From contig OZ248345.1 in assembly GCA_965234365.1 (NCBI GenBank), positions 1,376,006-1,440,005 on the forward strand: a DNA stretch of 64,000 nt, in the 5' to 3' direction. Position 1 is the first letter of the stretch. The number at the start of each line of letters is the position of its first letter. A program made the position numbers and the translations under genes. Positions 8,252 to 16,118 of the stretch are shown in pieces. The notes under the pieces were generated by a model. It saw nothing but the letters and a program-made list of their open reading frames with translations, did not search any database and was not told the origin of the DNA. The stretch comes from Planktophila grossartii (lineage in GTDB: Bacteria > Actinomycetota > Actinomycetes > Nanopelagicales > Nanopelagicaceae).

Positions 8252-8947
8252 TCAAGGATACCTGAGTACCTCACGTGCATGTGACGGCTTATTTGTGATG
8301 AGAATATCGACGCCTAACTTCGCGCAGAGTTTGATATCCGAATCAATATCTACGGTCCAGACATTGAGCGAGCGCCCTAGCTTCTTAATTCGTTCTGCGC
8401 GAATAGGTTCTTCGCGGAGCTCATTGATTCCAGGGCCAATCGATGCAGATGATGAAATCTTGGCCTGTATCCATGGAGTGTTCTTATGCATCAGAAAAGT
8501 TGTATGAATCGTTGGATCGATTCGCTTCATCTTCTCAATTGCAAACCAACTAAATGACATCACTGCAACAGAAATCTTTTCAATTCCTTTTGTCGCGCGA
8601 ATCTTCTCAACAACAACTTCTTCAATACGGTTTCCTGAAATCACTGGGTGCTTGGTTTCAATCAAGGCAGCCTTCTTATGCTTCACGGCAAAGGCGAGGA
8701 ATTCATCGAGAGTCAGAACCTGTGGGTATGCGCGCGATACCTCTTTATATGTCATTTCTGCGATGAGCCCCGGGTTGCCTGCGCGCTCAAGCATGGTCGC
8801 GTTATGCCAGAGAACCGGAACTTCATCCTTGGTCAACCGAACATCGCATTCAAAGCCGTCGGCGCCTTGGGCAACGGCAGCCTCATATGCGGCGAGGGTG
8901 AGCTCTGGAAAGTCAGCGCTTGCACCACGGTGCGCATAGATGAGCAT
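8252..8947 (-). CDS. glpQ: Glycerophosphodiester phosphodiesterase
   Basis: Hydrolyses glycerophosphodiesters to glycerol-3-phosphate and an alcohol. The N-terminal HRGASADFPELTLAAY supplies the catalytic His-Arg, GFECDVRLTKD supplies the metal-binding Glu and Asp, and VLWHN supplies the second catalytic His, in GDPD family order. At 231 residues without a signal peptide it is the short cytoplasmic type. It shares a tight divergent promoter region with pstP. Mycobacteria also keep glpQ1 close to pheA and serS, which supports orthology. Confidence 0.9.
   Translation of the reverse strand: MLIYAHRGASADFPELTLAAYEAAVAQGADGFECDVRLTKDEVPVLWHNATMLERAGNPGLIAEMTYKEVSRAYPQVLTLDEFLAFAVKHKKAALIETKHPVISGNRIEEVVVEKIRATKGIEKISVAVMSFSWFAIEKMKRIDPTIHTTFLMHKNTPWIQAKISSSASIGPGINELREEPIRAERIKKLGRSLNVWTVDIDSDIKLCAKLGVDILITNKPSHAREVLRYP
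8255..8260 (-). promoter_or_regulatory. -10 box for leaderless pheA
   Basis: TATCCT on the minus strand lies exactly six bases before the GTG start of pheA, and no Shine-Dalgarno sequence is visible. That is the geometry of a leaderless actinobacterial mRNA. The box is inside the last codons of glpQ. Confidence 0.55.
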
Positions 8948-8954
8948 GAGACTG

Positions 8955-8976
8955 AGAGTAGCAAAGAGATTAGGCT
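8955..8976. promoter_or_regulatory. Divergent -10 boxes for glpQ and pstP
   Basis: On the minus strand TACTCT (8955-8960) precedes the glpQ ATG by seven bases. On the plus strand TAGGCT (8971-8976) precedes the pstP ATG by seven bases. Neither gene has a Shine-Dalgarno match. The two promoters are back to back in a 36-bp gap, so polymerase binding for one direction may exclude the other. Confidence 0.5.
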
Positions 8977-8983
8977 TACCCGC

Positions 8984-9754
8984 ATGAGCTATTTCGCAAC
9001 ATCTGCGCGATCTGCTGTCGGCCTCGTTCGTAGTGGCAATGAAGATAGCGGTCTAGCTGCTTCGCGACTTGTGGCAGTTGCAGATGGAATGGGCGGACAT
9101 GCTGCTGGTGAAGTTGCATCGAAGATTGCAATTACAACTCTCTCCGAACTTTCCGCAATCTTTACAAACTCAGAGATTGATTCAGAATCTGCCGACGATA
9201 TCTACCTCAACTCATTCCACGAGATTGATGCAGCGCTCAAGAGCGCAGTCAGCGAGAACCCAGAGCTTTCAGGGATGGGAACCACTCTTACCTCTCTATT
9301 CCTGCGTGATAACTCGGTAGCGCTCCTTCATATCGGAGATTCACGCGCCTATCGCTTGCGCGGCAATACCTTGGAACAACTGAGCGTGGATCACACCGTG
9401 ATTCAAGAACTTCTCAATCAAGGTGCAATCTCTGAATCAGATGTGGCAACTCATCCGCAGCGCTCAGTTCTTACCCAAGTTTTAATGGGTGAGGGAAATC
9501 TCGAACTTCCGCTGCCTGTATTCGAAGGAAAAGTTAAGGATCGCTACCTAGTATGCAGCGACGGATTGAGCTCGGTTTTAAGTGAGAAAGAGATTAAATC
9601 TCTCATCAAGGGCAAAGATCGCGACGAAGCAGTTACCGCTCTCATCGATGCCACCTATATCAATGGTGCACCCGATAACGTGACTGTAGTAATTGCCGAT
9701 ATTGTCGAAGAGGTTCAACCCGATTCAACCGAAAAGATAGGAGCAGCTCAATGA
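8984..9754 (+). CDS. pstP: PP2C-family Ser/Thr protein phosphatase
   Basis: Metal-dependent phosphatase that reverses PknB phosphorylation of cell-envelope and division proteins. Motifs in order are RSGNEDSG, ADGMGGHAAGE, GMGTTLTSL, HIGDSRAYRLR, LVCSDGLSSVL and PDNVTVVIAD, covering all metal-binding aspartates. I chose ATG 8984 (256 residues) because the frame upstream is only antisense to glpQ and the family begins just before this point. Unlike mycobacterial PstP there is no C-terminal membrane helix, so this form appears cytosolic. The stop overlaps the pknB start by four bases. Confidence 0.93.
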   Translation: MSYFATSARSAVGLVRSGNEDSGLAASRLVAVADGMGGHAAGEVASKIAITTLSELSAIFTNSEIDSESADDIYLNSFHEIDAALKSAVSENPELSGMGTTLTSLFLRDNSVALLHIGDSRAYRLRGNTLEQLSVDHTVIQELLNQGAISESDVATHPQRSVLTQVLMGEGNLELPLPVFEGKVKDRYLVCSDGLSSVLSEKEIKSLIKGKDRDEAVTALIDATYINGAPDNVTVVIADIVEEVQPDSTEKIGAAQ

Positions 9755-11298
9755 TGAACTCATTGCTCGGCGGCCGCTATCAACTCGGTCAGATGATCGG
9801 CACTGGCGGAATGGCTGATGTCTATATCGCCCAAGATCAACGCCTTTCACGCGAAGTTGCCATCAAGATTCTGCGCAGCGATCTTGCAAAAGATCCTGCA
9901 TTCGTTTCACGTTTCCGTAAAGAGGCAAAGGCTGCTGCAGGACTTAATCATCCCGCAATCGTTGCTGTTTACGATTCTGGTGAAGAACCAGCGCCATACA
10001 TAGTGATGGAGCTTGTCTCTGGCCACACTCTTCGCGAACTTATTCATCAAGGCGAGCGACTTCCGTTAAATCGCGCACTCGAAATTGCAGAAGGAATTCT
10101 CGCTGGCCTCGAATATTCACACGAGCGCCACATCATTCACCGCGATATCAAACCTGCCAACGTCATGATTACCGATAGCGGCGATGTAAAGGTGATGGAC
10201 TTCGGAATCGCTCGCGCTATGGATGATCTCGGTGCAACGCTAACAAGTACATGGAATGTTGTTGGTACTGCGCAATACCTATCTCCAGAACAAGCAGTAG
10301 GTGAACCTGCCGATTCGCGGAGCGATATTTATTCAACGGGCTGTCTGCTCTTCGAACTCCTTACAGGTGAACCACCATTTACTGGCGAAACTCCAGTTTC
10401 TATTGCATATCAACATGCATCAAGCACTGCGCCACTTGTTCGCACACTTAAAGCAGATCTCCCTGAAGGAATCGAAACTGTTTTAGCCGTTGCACTTTCT
10501 AAGAAACCTGAAGATCGTTACCAAAGCGCACAAGCAATGCTCGATGACATTGCAAAGGTTCGTGCTGGCGAAGAGGTAACAACAAAGGTTGTCACTCCAC
10601 CATTTATGACTCGTCGTCGCGCAATTGTCTTCGGCGGATCATTCTTCGCGGCGATGGCGCTAGCGATATCAGGCTTATTGATGAGCGGTGGCGGCACTGA
10701 TTCAGGGCCAATGGTTCCTAACGTTGTGGGCCTTAGTGAAGAGATGGCCCGCGCCCTTCTCTCTGATTACTCGATCACCATCAAACACGCTCACGATGGC
10801 GTTATTCCTCGCGACCGCGTAGCTAGCCAACTTCCATTGGCTACAACGCATGCAAAAGTTGGTTCTTCCGTTGTTCTCACAATCTCCGATGGACCAGGAG
10901 ATGCAATCGTTCCCGACAATCTCATCGGTATGTCACTGATTGATGCCCGCTCTGCGCTTACCTCTGTCGGTCTTCTCGTCTCTCAAACAATCGCATCCCC
11001 TTCAGATCAACCCCAAGGAACTGTTCTCGATGTCATGCCGGCAGTTGGTTCCGTCACTGAAGCGGGAAGCTCTGTCATTCTTACAATCGCAAGTGGAGAA
11101 GTAACTGTTCCTAATTTGATTGGAATCGAAGCTATTCAAGCGAAGACTCTTCTTATTCAAGCTGGCTTCTTGATTAAGGAATTTTACGACTACGACTCTG
11201 CACAACCTACAGGAGTTGTCATTCGCCAAGCACCAGAGGCTGGAACAACACAGACAATCGGCAAGTCAGTAACAATTACTATCAATCGCCAACCTTAA
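9751..11298 (+). CDS. pknB: PASTA-domain Ser/Thr protein kinase
   Basis: Membrane receptor kinase controlling peptidoglycan synthesis and division. The cytoplasmic kinase domain has the glycine loop GTGGMADVY, Lys39 in VAIKIL, HRDIKPAN with catalytic Asp132, and DFG at 150. One membrane helix lies at about 291-313. Outside the cell are three PASTA repeats (about 322-382, 386-448, 449-515), which bind muropeptides or lipid II in homologues. In many actinobacteria this gene sits with fhaA, fhaB, rodA, pbpA and pknA; here only pstP remains next to it. Convergent with pabA/trpG, with one base between stops. Confidence 0.95.
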   Translation: MMNSLLGGRYQLGQMIGTGGMADVYIAQDQRLSREVAIKILRSDLAKDPAFVSRFRKEAKAAAGLNHPAIVAVYDSGEEPAPYIVMELVSGHTLRELIHQGERLPLNRALEIAEGILAGLEYSHERHIIHRDIKPANVMITDSGDVKVMDFGIARAMDDLGATLTSTWNVVGTAQYLSPEQAVGEPADSRSDIYSTGCLLFELLTGEPPFTGETPVSIAYQHASSTAPLVRTLKADLPEGIETVLAVALSKKPEDRYQSAQAMLDDIAKVRAGEEVTTKVVTPPFMTRRRAIVFGGSFFAAMALAISGLLMSGGGTDSGPMVPNVVGLSEEMARALLSDYSITIKHAHDGVIPRDRVASQLPLATTHAKVGSSVVLTISDGPGDAIVPDNLIGMSLIDARSALTSVGLLVSQTIASPSDQPQGTVLDVMPAVGSVTEAGSSVILTIASGEVTVPNLIGIEAIQAKTLLIQAGFLIKEFYDYDSAQPTGVVIRQAPEAGTTQTIGKSVTITINRQP

Positions 11299-11299
11299 G

Positions 11300-11929
11300 T
11301 TATTTAGAACTACCCACCACAGGCGATAGTCCAACTGCACGCTTTGGTGCATCGAGATCTCCGCACTTCACCAACCAATTAGCAAGCATCTGGTGGCCAT
11401 GCTCTGTTAACACTGACTCTGGGTGGAACTGAACACCTTCGATGGGAAGAGTTGTATGGCGCATCGACATGACAACACCTGATTCAGTTGAACCAGTAAT
11501 TTCTAGAATTGCAGGAACAGTTTCACGTTCAACCGCTAGTGAGTGATATCGAGTTGCAGTAAATGGTGAAGGAAGATTTGCAAGAACTCCTGCGCCATTA
11601 TGTATAACTTGTGAAGTCTTTCCATGAAGTAATTCAGGTGCACGAGAAACAGTTGCACCGAATGCTTCACCGATAGCTTGGTGTCCGAGACAAACCCCAA
11701 AGAGTGGAATTGAATTTTCTGCACAGTAATTGATCATCGCAATACTGACGCCTGCTTTATCGGGAGTTCCTGGGCCTGGAGAGATGAGGACTCCGTCGTA
11801 TTTACCTGCCTCGCTCGCTTCGACTTCATCATTGCGAACAACGGTGCACTCTGCGCCCAACTGCTGCAGGTACTGCACCAGATTGAAGACGAAGGAGTCA
11901 TAGTTATCGATGACGAGGATTCGAGCCAT
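11300..11929 (-). CDS. pabA: Glutamine amidotransferase of aminodeoxychorismate/anthranilate synthase
   Basis: Class I amidotransferase (209 residues) that releases ammonia from glutamine for chorismate amination. The catalytic triad is Cys in FGVCLGHQAIGEAFG and the His-Glu pair in GVQFHPESVL. Other family motifs are IDNYDSFVFNLVQYL and SPGPGTPD. It is encoded apart from any large subunit; actinobacteria carry it beside pknB, where it is called trpG or pabA and may serve both folate and tryptophan synthesis. The choice between the two names cannot be made here. CACAAT lies six bases before ATG, so it may be leaderless. Confidence 0.88.
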   Translation of the reverse strand: MARILVIDNYDSFVFNLVQYLQQLGAECTVVRNDEVEASEAGKYDGVLISPGPGTPDKAGVSIAMINYCAENSIPLFGVCLGHQAIGEAFGATVSRAPELLHGKTSQVIHNGAGVLANLPSPFTATRYHSLAVERETVPAILEITGSTESGVVMSMRHTTLPIEGVQFHPESVLTEHGHQMLANWLVKCGDLDAPKRAVGLSPVVGSSK

Positions 11930-11944
11930 GCGGTAATTGTGCTG

Positions 11945-11950
11945 TAACCT
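11945..11950 (+). promoter_or_regulatory. -10 box for crgA
   Basis: TAACCT is seven bases before the crgA ATG, and no Shine-Dalgarno match intervenes. It lies in the 28-bp gap between the divergent pabA and crgA starts, so the two promoters are interleaved. Confidence 0.45.
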
Positions 11951-11957
11951 AGGCCCT

Positions 11958-12224
11958 ATGCCAAAGTCGAAATTGCGTAAGAAGGTTCAAGAGCGCCACG
12001 CTCACGAAGAGCAGCACCACATTGAAGAAGAGTCACCAATCCTCGAGAGCCCATCATGGCTTGCTCCAGTAATGGTCACTAACTTCCTTATCGGTTTGCT
12101 CTGGATCGTTGTCTTCTATGTCAGCCAGACTGCTTATCCAATTCCAGGAATCGGCGCATGGAACATGATCATTGGTTTCAGCTTTATTGCAGTTGGTTTC
12201 TCACTCGCAACTAAGTGGCGCTAA
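11958..12224 (+). CDS. crgA: Cell division protein CrgA
   Basis: Small actinobacterial membrane protein that helps assemble the division septum by recruiting FtsI and related proteins. The 88-residue chain begins MPKSKLRKKV, has a charged His- and Glu-rich cytoplasmic segment, then two membrane helices separated by a short loop containing YPIPGIGAWN, and ends ATKWR. I set the start at ATG 11958 rather than a TTG 21 bases upstream because MPKSK is the conserved N-terminus. It stays near pknB as in other actinobacteria. Its stop abuts the stop of lldD on the other strand without a gap. Confidence 0.92.
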   Translation: MPKSKLRKKVQERHAHEEQHHIEEESPILESPSWLAPVMVTNFLIGLLWIVVFYVSQTAYPIPGIGAWNMIIGFSFIAVGFSLATKWR

Positions 12225-13454
12225 CTACTGCCGATTTAGAAAGCGAACGTGCTTCGGTGTTAACTCATCGAGTGAATTGACACCAAGTAACTTCATATTG
12301 CGAACCATCTGTGTACGCATGATTTCTAGGGCGCGCTCAACACCATCCTGCCCTCCTGCCATAAGGCCATAAAGGTAAGCACGTCCCACATAAGTGAATT
12401 GAGCACCGAGTGCCACGGCAGCCAAAACATCTGCGCCATGCATGATTCCAGTGTCGATGTGGATCTCGTAATCCTTTTTAAACTCTTTCTTAATATCTGC
12501 AAGTAAGTGCAACATCACCGGTGCGCGATCGAGCTGGCGACCGCCGTGGTTTGAAAGGAGAATGGCATCAGCGCCCAACTTTGCAGCCTTCTTCGCATCC
12601 TCTAGGTTTTGAATTCCTTTAACAGTCAATGTGCCATCCCACTGCTGGCGGATCCACTTGAGATCTTCCCAAGTCATTGTGGGATCGAACATGTAATCAA
12701 GGAGTTCACCGACGGTGCCTTCCCAATTCTTCATTGATGCAAATTCAATAGAAGGGGTTGTTAAGAAATTAATCCACCATGCTGGACGCGGGATCGCGTT
12801 AATAACTGTTCCAGCGGTTAAACGTGGAGGGACTGTGAGTCCATTGCGGTAATCACGAATTCGCTGTCCCGCCGCAGGAACATCAACTGTGAGCATTAGG
12901 TTCTTAACTCCTGCACGCTTTGCGCGTTCAACGAGTGCCATGCTGCCTTCGCGGTCTTTCCACATATATAACTGGAACCAATTTCGGCCATCGGGTGCTG
13001 CTGCAACAACGTCTTCGATTGTGCTAGTTCCAAGAGTTGAGAGAGTAAAAGGAATTCCGAATTTCTCTGCTGCGCGTGCGCCTGCAATTTCGCCTTGGGT
13101 CTGCATCATGCGAGTAAATCCCGTTGGCGCAATTCCTACAGGCATAGAGAATGTTTCGCCGAGGGCGGTACGTGTTAAGTCTGCAGTGGATACATCTTTA
13201 AGAATGCTTGGAATGAATTCAAGATCGCGGTAAGCCTGACGTGCGCGCTCAAGACTTACTTCACTCTCGGCAGATCCATCGGTGTAATCAAAAGGGCCCT
13301 TTGGTGTGCGGCGCTTAGCAATATCGCGTAGATCCCAGATTGTGTAAGCCTGCTCAAGACGGCGCTTCTTACGGCGGAGGGTAGGAAGCGAAAACTGCAG
13401 AAGTGGCGCAAGCTCTGACACCTTTGGAAATTGACGTTTTACATTCTTACCCAT
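12225..13454 (-). CDS. lldD: FMN-dependent L-lactate dehydrogenase (quinone-linked)
   Basis: Alpha-hydroxyacid dehydrogenase oxidising L-lactate to pyruvate. FMN and substrate motifs are SMPVGIAPTGFTRMM, RNWFQLYMWKDR, SNHGGRQLD (catalytic His) and DTGIMHGADVLAAVALGA, the last in the form seen in actinobacterial LldD rather than DGGIRRG. I chose ATG 13454 (409 residues): it sits in ATGGGTAA, overlapping the regulator stop by eight bases, with AAAGGCGG upstream. Coupling to the LacI gene and the lactate-producing RhaD enzyme nearby suggest it consumes lactate from rhamnose. Other L-2-hydroxyacids are possible substrates. Confidence 0.88.
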   Translation of the reverse strand: MGKNVKRQFPKVSELAPLLQFSLPTLRRKKRRLEQAYTIWDLRDIAKRRTPKGPFDYTDGSAESEVSLERARQAYRDLEFIPSILKDVSTADLTRTALGETFSMPVGIAPTGFTRMMQTQGEIAGARAAEKFGIPFTLSTLGTSTIEDVVAAAPDGRNWFQLYMWKDREGSMALVERAKRAGVKNLMLTVDVPAAGQRIRDYRNGLTVPPRLTAGTVINAIPRPAWWINFLTTPSIEFASMKNWEGTVGELLDYMFDPTMTWEDLKWIRQQWDGTLTVKGIQNLEDAKKAAKLGADAILLSNHGGRQLDRAPVMLHLLADIKKEFKKDYEIHIDTGIMHGADVLAAVALGAQFTYVGRAYLYGLMAGGQDGVERALEIMRTQMVRNMKLLGVNSLDELTPKHVRFLNRQ

Positions 13455-14463
13455 TAGTTGCCGCCTTTGATTTGCTAGAAGATGCTCGCTCAATTAGTCG
13501 AGGTTGAAATTTGATTTGCTGGTGTTCGTGAGTTACATCTGATTCGCATTCACTGAGAATTAAATCTGCGGCAGTAACGCCTATTTGATAAGCGGGTTGC
13601 GAAATTGAAGTCAGCGGAACAGCCGCGGAAGGCGCAAATTGAATATCGTCATATCCAACAATGGCAACTTGTTCCGGTATGTGAATACCCTGGTTTAACA
13701 ATTCCCGCATTACGCCGAGTGCCAACAGATCATTTGCGCAGAACACCGCACTGGGTAGCGCATCGAGGGCTAGCAAATCACGTGCTGCTCCTTCTCCGTT
13801 TGTTGCATTCATAAGTTGAACTTCTAGTTTAATGATTTCAACATTTGATAATTTTGCAGCCTTTGCAACACCAGCGCCTCGATCTGCCACCTGCGGAATT
13901 TTTTCTGGGCCGCAAACCCAAGCGATTCTCTTATGTCCGAGAGAGGCCAAATACTCAATGGCAATCTGTCCCCCATGCACATCATCAACGGAAACAGAAC
14001 ATTGGTTTCTGCCTTCAAGTTCCCGGTCAAGCAGAGTCACACAGATACCGCGAGCGCGTAATGCATCGATTCGATCAGTTCTAATGTCGGCAGGAGTTAA
14101 GAGGACTCCGCGTACTTGTTGTTCCATCAACACATTGATGTATCGATCTTCCTTTTCTAAAGACTCGTCTGAATTACAGAGGAAGACTGCATAATCTCGC
14201 TTGCGCGCTGCATCTTCTACGCCCCGTGCTACTTCGGTAAAGAATGGGTTTCCCACGTCAGGAACTACCAATCCGAGAGTTCGGCTGTATCCGGACCGCA
14301 GCTGGCGAGCAAAGCCATTGGGCACAAAGCCCAGATCTTTAATCGTTTTTTGGACTCTGGAGAGTGTGGAGGCGGAGACCACTTCAGGGCGGTTGAGCAC
14401 GTTAGAGACGGTGCCGACAGAGACCTTTGCCGCCGCCGCTACATCTCGCAAACTCACGCTCAT
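13447..14463 (-). CDS. LacI-family transcriptional regulator of the rhamnose locus
   Basis: A 338-residue regulator. The N-terminal helix-turn-helix and hinge helix are clear (LRDVAAAAKVSVGTVSNVLNRPEVVS). The C-terminal periplasmic-binding-like domain contains LGLVVPDVGNPFFTEVARG, RGVLLTPAD and AIVGYDDIQFAPSAAVPLTS. It probably binds rhamnose or a phosphorylated intermediate and releases DNA. It is divergent from the importer operon across a 161-bp control region holding a LacI-type dyad. The promoter is TTGACA (14496-14501), 18-bp spacer, CAGACT (14472-14477), eight bases before ATG. The role is inferred from position; rhizobia use a DeoR-type regulator for the same genes. Confidence 0.85.
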   Translation of the reverse strand: MSVSLRDVAAAAKVSVGTVSNVLNRPEVVSASTLSRVQKTIKDLGFVPNGFARQLRSGYSRTLGLVVPDVGNPFFTEVARGVEDAARKRDYAVFLCNSDESLEKEDRYINVLMEQQVRGVLLTPADIRTDRIDALRARGICVTLLDRELEGRNQCSVSVDDVHGGQIAIEYLASLGHKRIAWVCGPEKIPQVADRGAGVAKAAKLSNVEIIKLEVQLMNATNGEGAARDLLALDALPSAVFCANDLLALGVMRELLNQGIHIPEQVAIVGYDDIQFAPSAAVPLTSISQPAYQIGVTAADLILSECESDVTHEHQQIKFQPRLIERASSSKSKAATNG

Positions 14464-14484
14464 AGGCTGGGAGTCTGCCCTACT

Positions 14485-14516
14485 AAATTGAACACTGTCA
14501 ACGCTTTGTTCAATTT
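14485..14516. promoter_or_regulatory. Perfect 10-bp inverted repeat around the regulator promoter
   Basis: AAATTGAACA (14485-14494) and TGTTCAATTT (14507-14516) are perfect complements with a 12-bp spacer. The spacer holds TTGACA on the minus strand, the -35 box of the LacI-family gene. A protein bound here would block that promoter, so autoregulation is likely. The half-site differs from the LacI-type dyad at 14595, so another factor is possible. Confidence 0.55.
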
Positions 14517-14529
14517 TGCCCCAAAATTG
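14511..14529. promoter_or_regulatory. 19-bp palindrome CAATTTTG-CCC-CAAAATTG
   Basis: Eight-base arms at 14511-14518 and 14522-14529 are perfect complements around CCC. The left arm shares bases with the adjacent inverted repeat, so occupancy of the two could compete. It lies about 24 bp upstream of the importer -35 box, a usual position for an activator. Confidence 0.45.
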
Positions 14530-14552
14530 ACCAAATTGTTATCAGAAAGGGG

Positions 14553-14581
14553 TTGCACACGCTCAATCTGGGGCGTACTTT
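14553..14581 (+). promoter_or_regulatory. Promoter of the rhamnose importer operon
   Basis: TTGCAC (14553-14558) and TACTTT (14576-14581) are separated by 17 bp, which is sigma-70/SigA-like spacing. Transcription would start near 14588, a few bases before the operator dyad. Confidence 0.6.
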
Positions 14582-14594
14582 GCCCTTACGATTC

Positions 14595-14606
14595 TGAATC
14601 GTTTCA
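14595..14606. promoter_or_regulatory. LacI-type operator
   Basis: TGAATCGTTTCA is a 12-bp dyad around a central CG, symmetric at 10 of 12 positions. The family norm is close to TGAAACGTTTCA. It lies just after the predicted transcription start and before the Shine-Dalgarno of the importer ATPase, so bound repressor would block transcription. Confidence 0.65.
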
Positions 14607-14624
14607 ATTATTAGCGGGGTGATT

Positions 14625-16118
14625 GTGGTTTCTACTCTCTTGAGCGTGGAAAGCGCTGCCAAGAATTTTGGTGGCGTGAGAGCCTTAGTGAAGGCTGACC
14701 TCACCCTCTACACCCACGAAATTCATGCTCTCTTAGGTGAAAACGGGGCTGGAAAGTCAACCCTCCTCAAAACTCTTGCTGGAGTCCACGCGCTCGATTC
14801 GGGATCAATTACCCTCAACGGAAAATCCTTCGAACAAGGCAGTACTCGCCTGGCTCGCGAGCAAGGCATTGCTGTTATTTACCAGGAGCCAAATCTCTTT
14901 CCTGATCTCACTCTTGCCGAAAATGTTTTCGCTGGTCGACAGCCAATCAAGAATGGAAGTGTCGACTGGAAATTTATGGAGGAGCAGTCACGAGCACTCT
15001 TTACTCAACTTGGAGTTTCATTAAATCCATTAAGTCGAGCTCGCGGTCTTTCAATCGCTGACCAACAGATTGTGGAGATTGCAAAAGCAATATCTACTAA
15101 AGCAAATGTAATTGTCATGGATGAACCAACGGCGGCTCTCTCTTCAAAAGAAGTTGAACGACTTTTTGCGGTCGCTCGAAATCTAAAAGAGAAGGGCTGT
15201 GCAGTTGTATTTGTCAGCCACCGTCTTGATGAAGTTTTTGCACTCTGCGATCGAATCACCATTATGCGTGATGGTTCTACCGTGAGCACTGCACTTACTT
15301 CAGCCTTAGATGAACCACAAGTTATTCGTGCAATGGTCGGGCGCGACGTGTCAGAACTCTTCCCCAAGCTTGAAGCAACTATTGGTGAGGTAGTTCTAGA
15401 GGTAGAAAATCTTGCCCGTGAGGGCCAATTCGAAAACATCTCATTCAATGTTCGTGCTGGAGAGATTGTTGCTCTTGCTGGTCTTGTAGGTTCAGGCCGA
15501 TCTGAAGTCGCTCGTGCAATTTTCGGTGTTGACCGATATGACTCAGGTTCAATTACAGTCAACGGTCTAGAACTTAACACTGGTTCACCAAGTGCCGCTA
15601 TGAATGCAGGCATTGCGCTTGTTCCTGAAGATCGTCGCCAGCAGGGTCTCTTCATGCCAACATCAATCGCGAAGAATGCAGCAATCACAATGCTCTCCTC
15701 GCTCCGAAAAGGTTTTCTCCTACGTGCAAGCGCCGAGAGAAAAATTGCTGAAGAGTGGACCAAGATTCTTCAGACAAAGTACGCCTCTATAGATGACCCA
15801 GTTGAAAGACTCTCTGGTGGAAATCAGCAAAAGGTTGTGCTTGCTAAGTGGCTTGCTACTAACCCTCGTCTACTGATTGTCGATGAACCCACTCGAGGAA
15901 TCGATGTGGGGACAAAATCTGAAGTGCACAAACTTCTATCTCAAAAGGCTCAGGAAGGTCTCGCAGTCTTAATGATTTCTTCGGAGCTCCCTGAAGTTCT
16001 TGGTATGGCTGATCGAGTCTTGGTCATGCGAGAAGGACATATCGTTCGAGAACTCTCGCGCTCCGAAGCAAACTCTGAAAACGTTATTGCTGCTGCGACT
16101 GGAGCAGTGACGCTATGA
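14625..16118 (+). CDS. rhaT: Sugar ABC transporter ATPase (rhamnose type, two nucleotide-binding domains)
   Basis: A fused double ATPase (497 residues) energising carbohydrate uptake, RbsA/RhaT type. The first domain has Walker A GENGAGKST, a signature segment RGLSIADQQIVEIAKA and Walker B VIVMDEPTAAL. The second has degenerate Walker A GLVGSGRSEV, signature LSGGNQQKV and Walker B LLIVDEPTRGID. GTG 14625 follows GGGG by six bases and is preferred over GTG 14619, which overlaps that Shine-Dalgarno. The stop overlaps the next gene by four bases. Rhamnose is inferred from the catabolic genes downstream. Confidence 0.9.
   Translation: MVSTLLSVESAAKNFGGVRALVKADLTLYTHEIHALLGENGAGKSTLLKTLAGVHALDSGSITLNGKSFEQGSTRLAREQGIAVIYQEPNLFPDLTLAENVFAGRQPIKNGSVDWKFMEEQSRALFTQLGVSLNPLSRARGLSIADQQIVEIAKAISTKANVIVMDEPTAALSSKEVERLFAVARNLKEKGCAVVFVSHRLDEVFALCDRITIMRDGSTVSTALTSALDEPQVIRAMVGRDVSELFPKLEATIGEVVLEVENLAREGQFENISFNVRAGEIVALAGLVGSGRSEVARAIFGVDRYDSGSITVNGLELNTGSPSAAMNAGIALVPEDRRQQGLFMPTSIAKNAAITMLSSLRKGFLLRASAERKIAEEWTKILQTKYASIDDPVERLSGGNQQKVVLAKWLATNPRLLIVDEPTRGIDVGTKSEVHKLLSQKAQEGLAVLMISSELPEVLGMADRVLVMREGHIVRELSRSEANSENVIAAATGAVTL

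Noticed and set aside
8648..8983. In-frame upstream extension of pstP by 112 codons
   Set aside because: It runs antisense through glpQ, has no PP2C homology, and the family begins at the ATG at 8984, which also has a -10 box at the right distance.
13455..13493. Longer lldD start at 13493
   Set aside because: It would overlap the regulator by 47 bases and add residues outside the family; ATG 13454 has a ribosome site and a typical coupling overlap.
15005..15763. 252-codon open frame on the minus strand inside rhaT
   Set aside because: Its composition (Ser, Arg, Thr, Pro rich) is that of a shadow frame, it shows no domain, and rhaT is fully explained on the plus strand.
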